NCBI GenBank assembly: GCA_022451445.1
Contig: JAKUSY010000092.1
Span: forward strand, 1 to 7,903
Direction: 5' to 3'
Length of the DNA: 7,903 nucleotides
DNA from: Planctomycetota bacterium
GTDB lineage: Bacteria; Planctomycetota; UBA8108
Shown one piece after another: positions 6,189-7,903 of the stretch (position 1 is its first letter; each line of letters begins with the position of its first letter). Under the pieces are notes generated by a model. The model was given only the letters and a program-made list of their open reading frames with translations. It had not been told where the DNA came from and did not search any database. The position numbers and the translations under genes were made by a program.

Positions 6189-6391
6189 CTCCGGAGTCCG
6201 CTTGACAAGCCTCCCTCCGGCGGGTCGGCGGTATTCTTCCCGGGGGGGTGGGGGAAAAAAACCTGAAAGATCCTCTTCTGAGAGAGCGATTGGATTTAAA
6301 ATAATGAATCGAAGCAGGATCTCCCTGCCACACTGGCTGAACACGATCATCCCGGGCCCGGCCGCAGGCCACCCGGAACGAGGTAAGTGAA
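6189..6391. other. Divergent intergenic region between the NTF2-like and VWA genes
   Basis: These 203 bases must hold the promoters for both directions. Visible on + are a TTGACA at 6202-6207 with no -10 at a proper distance, a homopolymer block (seven G, T, five G, seven A) at 6242-6261, an AT-rich stretch with TAAAAT at 6297-6302, a 5-bp inverted repeat GCAGG/CCTGC at 6314-6328, and the palindrome CCGGGCCCGG at about 6352-6361. None forms a convincing complete promoter. The AT-rich stretch around 6294-6305 is the likeliest place for one. Confidence 0.4.
6380..6384 (+). promoter_or_regulatory. Ribosome binding site supporting a TTG start
   Basis: GAGGT lies 7 bases before the TTG at 6392. 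No in-frame ATG gives a complete signal peptide, so this site together with the signal peptide fixes the TTG as start. Confidence 0.65.
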
Positions 6392-7618
6392 TTGAACCCC
6401 AAGAGAACTCTCAGCATTACCATCACGGCTGTTTTCCTGTGTCTTCCGGCGCTCGCGGATTCGCCTGATGACGTTCTCGCTCCGATGGTCGAGCGTCTCG
6501 CCAAGGGCGGGGAGTCCGCCTACAGCTACGTCCTGCGCCAGTACAATAGGGTCGAATCGGCAAAACGCCTCGATGTTTTTGGCCGCCACGAGGTACACAA
6601 GGGGCTCCTGAAGGCTCTTCGTACGCGGGTGGACAAGGACCTGCTCTCGGTCGTCCGGGGCCTTATCAAGAAGACGCTGTCGTCGGTATATCCTTCCCAG
6701 GTCCTGGGGCTCAAGGCCTTCGCCGGCTCTGGTGCGGGCGGCGATTTGAAGTCCGGTATCCTGGAGCTCTATACCGAGGCGACCAGGAGCAAGGACCGTG
6801 GCATCCAGACCTGGGCGGTCCGGCTGCTCGTGGACAGCGGTTGGCCCGAAGCCATCGATGTTCTCATCACCCGCCTGAGGGAGGAGGAGGACATGGGACG
6901 CCACCTCGAGGATCTCGCCAGTGTTATCCAGAGCGAGCTGTACAGGGCGCTTGGAGCCGCCGGGGTCGGTGATGCCGGCGCGGTGAAGAAGCGCTGGGAT
7001 GATATGGGCAAGGAGCTGCCGGACGAGCCGAACTACGATCCCAAGGCCGTCAGCGGAGGCGGAAATACTGTCTTTTTCGGTGATCGTATCGCCCTGCGCG
7101 CGATCTTCTGCATCGACATCTCCTCGAGCATGAATGGCCAGGTCAAGATGCCAGGTCAGGGAAGCTCACCCAAGGTCGAGATCGTCAAGGCAGAGCTGGG
7201 AAAAGCCGTCGGCGGTCTGAGCCGCGAGAGCCTCTTTACCATCATTCCCTACGATGGAACCGCGCGCTCCTGGCGCGGGCGGGGAAAATTACAGCCGGGC
7301 ACCAGGACCAACGTACTGGCCGCCGAGGGCTTTGCCAGGAGCCTCCAGACCGGCAAAGGGACCAACATCCACGATTCGCTGGTGCTGGCCTTGAAGGTCA
7401 AGGGTGTTGAGACGATCTACCTGCTCTCCGATGGTGCGCCATCGCGCGGCGGGGGACCGGAGGAGATCAAGAAGAGGGTCGCGGCGCTGAATTACCTTCT
7501 TGGAGTGCGCGTGGTGACCTACGGTTTCACCGGCTCCGATGAGAAGCTCATGAAGGATCTCGCCGGCAGGAACTGGGGCTGGTACCGGGCTCTCAACAAG
7601 GCCAGGAAGAAGAAATAA
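6392..7618 (+). CDS. Secreted HEAT-like repeat protein with a von Willebrand A (MIDAS) domain
   Basis: A 408-residue protein starting with TTG. Residues 1-22 are a Sec signal peptide with a likely cut after ALA, so it is exported. Residues about 25-205 are alpha-helical with HEAT/ARM-like character (for example ELYTEATRSKDRGIQTWAVRLLVDSGWPEAIDVLITRL). Residues about 232-400 form a VWA domain with a complete metal-ion-dependent adhesion site: DISSS at 242-246, T324 in KGTNIHDSL and D347 in LSDGAPSRG. Such domains bind Mg2+ and mediate protein contacts, so a role in surface or periplasmic assembly is plausible. The C-terminus is strongly basic (RALNKARKKK). No transmembrane anchor or lipobox is visible. 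Similar secreted HEAT/VWA proteins are frequent in Planctomycetota, to my knowledge. It is divergent from the NTF2-like gene and stops 29 bases from the convergent TPR gene. Confidence 0.82.
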   Translation: MNPKRTLSITITAVFLCLPALADSPDDVLAPMVERLAKGGESAYSYVLRQYNRVESAKRLDVFGRHEVHKGLLKALRTRVDKDLLSVVRGLIKKTLSSVYPSQVLGLKAFAGSGAGGDLKSGILELYTEATRSKDRGIQTWAVRLLVDSGWPEAIDVLITRLREEEDMGRHLEDLASVIQSELYRALGAAGVGDAGAVKKRWDDMGKELPDEPNYDPKAVSGGGNTVFFGDRIALRAIFCIDISSSMNGQVKMPGQGSSPKVEIVKAELGKAVGGLSRESLFTIIPYDGTARSWRGRGKLQPGTRTNVLAAEGFARSLQTGKGTNIHDSLVLALKVKGVETIYLLSDGAPSRGGGPEEIKKRVAALNYLLGVRVVTYGFTGSDEKLMKDLAGRNWGWYRALNKARKKK

Positions 7619-7647
7619 CGTCCGGGAAAGAAAAGAGGCAGGGAAGC

Positions 7648-7903
7648 TTATTCGGACTTCTCAGTCTTCTTCGGCTTCGGGGCGTTTTCCCCAGCCTGCT
7701 TTTTCGCCTGGGCCTTGAGGCCTTTGAGGATATTGGGGATCTGCTTGCCGACAGAGGTCTCGGGAGCGAGCGCCCGGGCGGCCTCCAGGGCGGCGATGGC
7801 GCCCTTGAAGTCCTGGCCCTTGCTCTGCATGAACACCGCCCTCGCCTTGAGGAAGGCGATTTTCTGCTTCATCTCTTTTTCCCCGCCTTTCTCGGCGAGA
7901 TAG
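7648..7903 (-). CDS. C-terminal end of a TPR-type protein (partial)
   Basis: The - strand frame is open to the right window edge and ends at TAA (7650-7648), giving about 84 residues. The sequence KIAFLKARAVFMQSKGQDFKGAIAALEAARALAPET-type pattern (helix-turn-helix with Ala at repeat positions and Pro near the end) is a tetratricopeptide repeat. It is followed by an amphipathic helix and a Lys/Pro-rich tail ending KPKKTEKSE. An ATG at 7872 could start a 74-residue protein, but the codons upstream (YLAEKGGEKE) look like the helix before a TPR, so I read it as the end of a longer gene. TPRs mediate protein binding; the function of the whole protein cannot be judged. It converges with the VWA gene, with no clear hairpin in the 29-base gap. 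Confidence 0.6.
   Translation of the reverse strand, partial: YLAEKGGEKEMKQKIAFLKARAVFMQSKGQDFKGAIAALEAARALAPETSVGKQIPNILKGLKAQAKKQAGENAPKPKKTEKSE

Noticed and set aside
6202..6237. TTGACA plus TATTCT as a promoter for the VWA gene
   Set aside because: The spacing is 24 bases, too long for a sigma-70 promoter, and no better -10 lies at 16-18 bases.
6242..6254. G-quadruplex from the G runs
   Set aside because: Only two G runs are present where four are needed, so at most an intermolecular or very irregular structure could form.
4890..6266. 458-codon open frame on the + strand
   Set aside because: It runs antisense through three well-supported genes (sulfurtransferase, Rieske, NTF2-like) and the gaps between them. 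Its product has no recognisable domain, and it arises from GC-rich codon bias.
1..7903. Mobile element, CRISPR array, toxin-antitoxin or defence system
   Set aside because: No transposase, integrase, long terminal repeats, spaced direct repeats or defence-type domains were seen. The genes are metabolic, redox or structural.

Overview
The window is GC-rich, tightly packed bacterial chromosome with genes on both strands and no stretch over 300 bases without a gene. Two proteins carry Sec signal peptides, one of them with two CxxCH haem sites, which points to a Gram-negative cell with a periplasm. A beta-propeller/cytochrome fusion together with a secreted HEAT-like/von Willebrand A protein is a mix often met in Planctomycetota, Myxococcota and related environmental lineages. 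No taxonomic marker is present, so the phylum stays open. I see no tRNA, rRNA, CRISPR array, insertion sequence or phage gene.

Left, + strand (1-2260): the 3' end of a gene that looks like the DUF1611/DgcN family is followed 4 bases later by an enolase-superfamily epimerase (dipeptide epimerase/DgcA type). This pairing is known from D-glutamate catabolism, where DgcN N-acetylates D-glutamate and DgcA converts N-acetyl-D-Glu to N-acetyl-L-Glu. The epimerase has Ala where the family has its first metal-binding Asp. After a 101-base gap comes a Gfo/Idh/MocA NAD(P)-dependent sugar oxidoreductase. It converges on the next gene, with a perfect 8-bp inverted repeat over the junction.

Middle, - strand (2276-6188, read right to left): an NTF2/SnoaL-like protein, a Rieske [2Fe-2S] ferredoxin, a CysA/SseA-type thiosulfate sulfurtransferase (tandem rhodanese) and an unrecognised 76-aa protein translationally coupled to the sulfurtransferase. 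These four probably form one small operon or two adjacent units. Downstream of them, probably from its own promoter, is the exported beta-propeller plus dihaem cytochrome c peroxidase-like protein.

Right (6392-7903): divergent from the NTF2-like gene is a secreted HEAT-like + VWA protein with an intact MIDAS and a TTG start. It converges on the 3' end of a TPR-type gene that runs off the window.

The window looks like ordinary core or accessory metabolism rather than a mobile or defence island. The points most worth a second look are the metal-ligand substitution in the epimerase and the compact Rieske-sulfurtransferase-small protein cluster.
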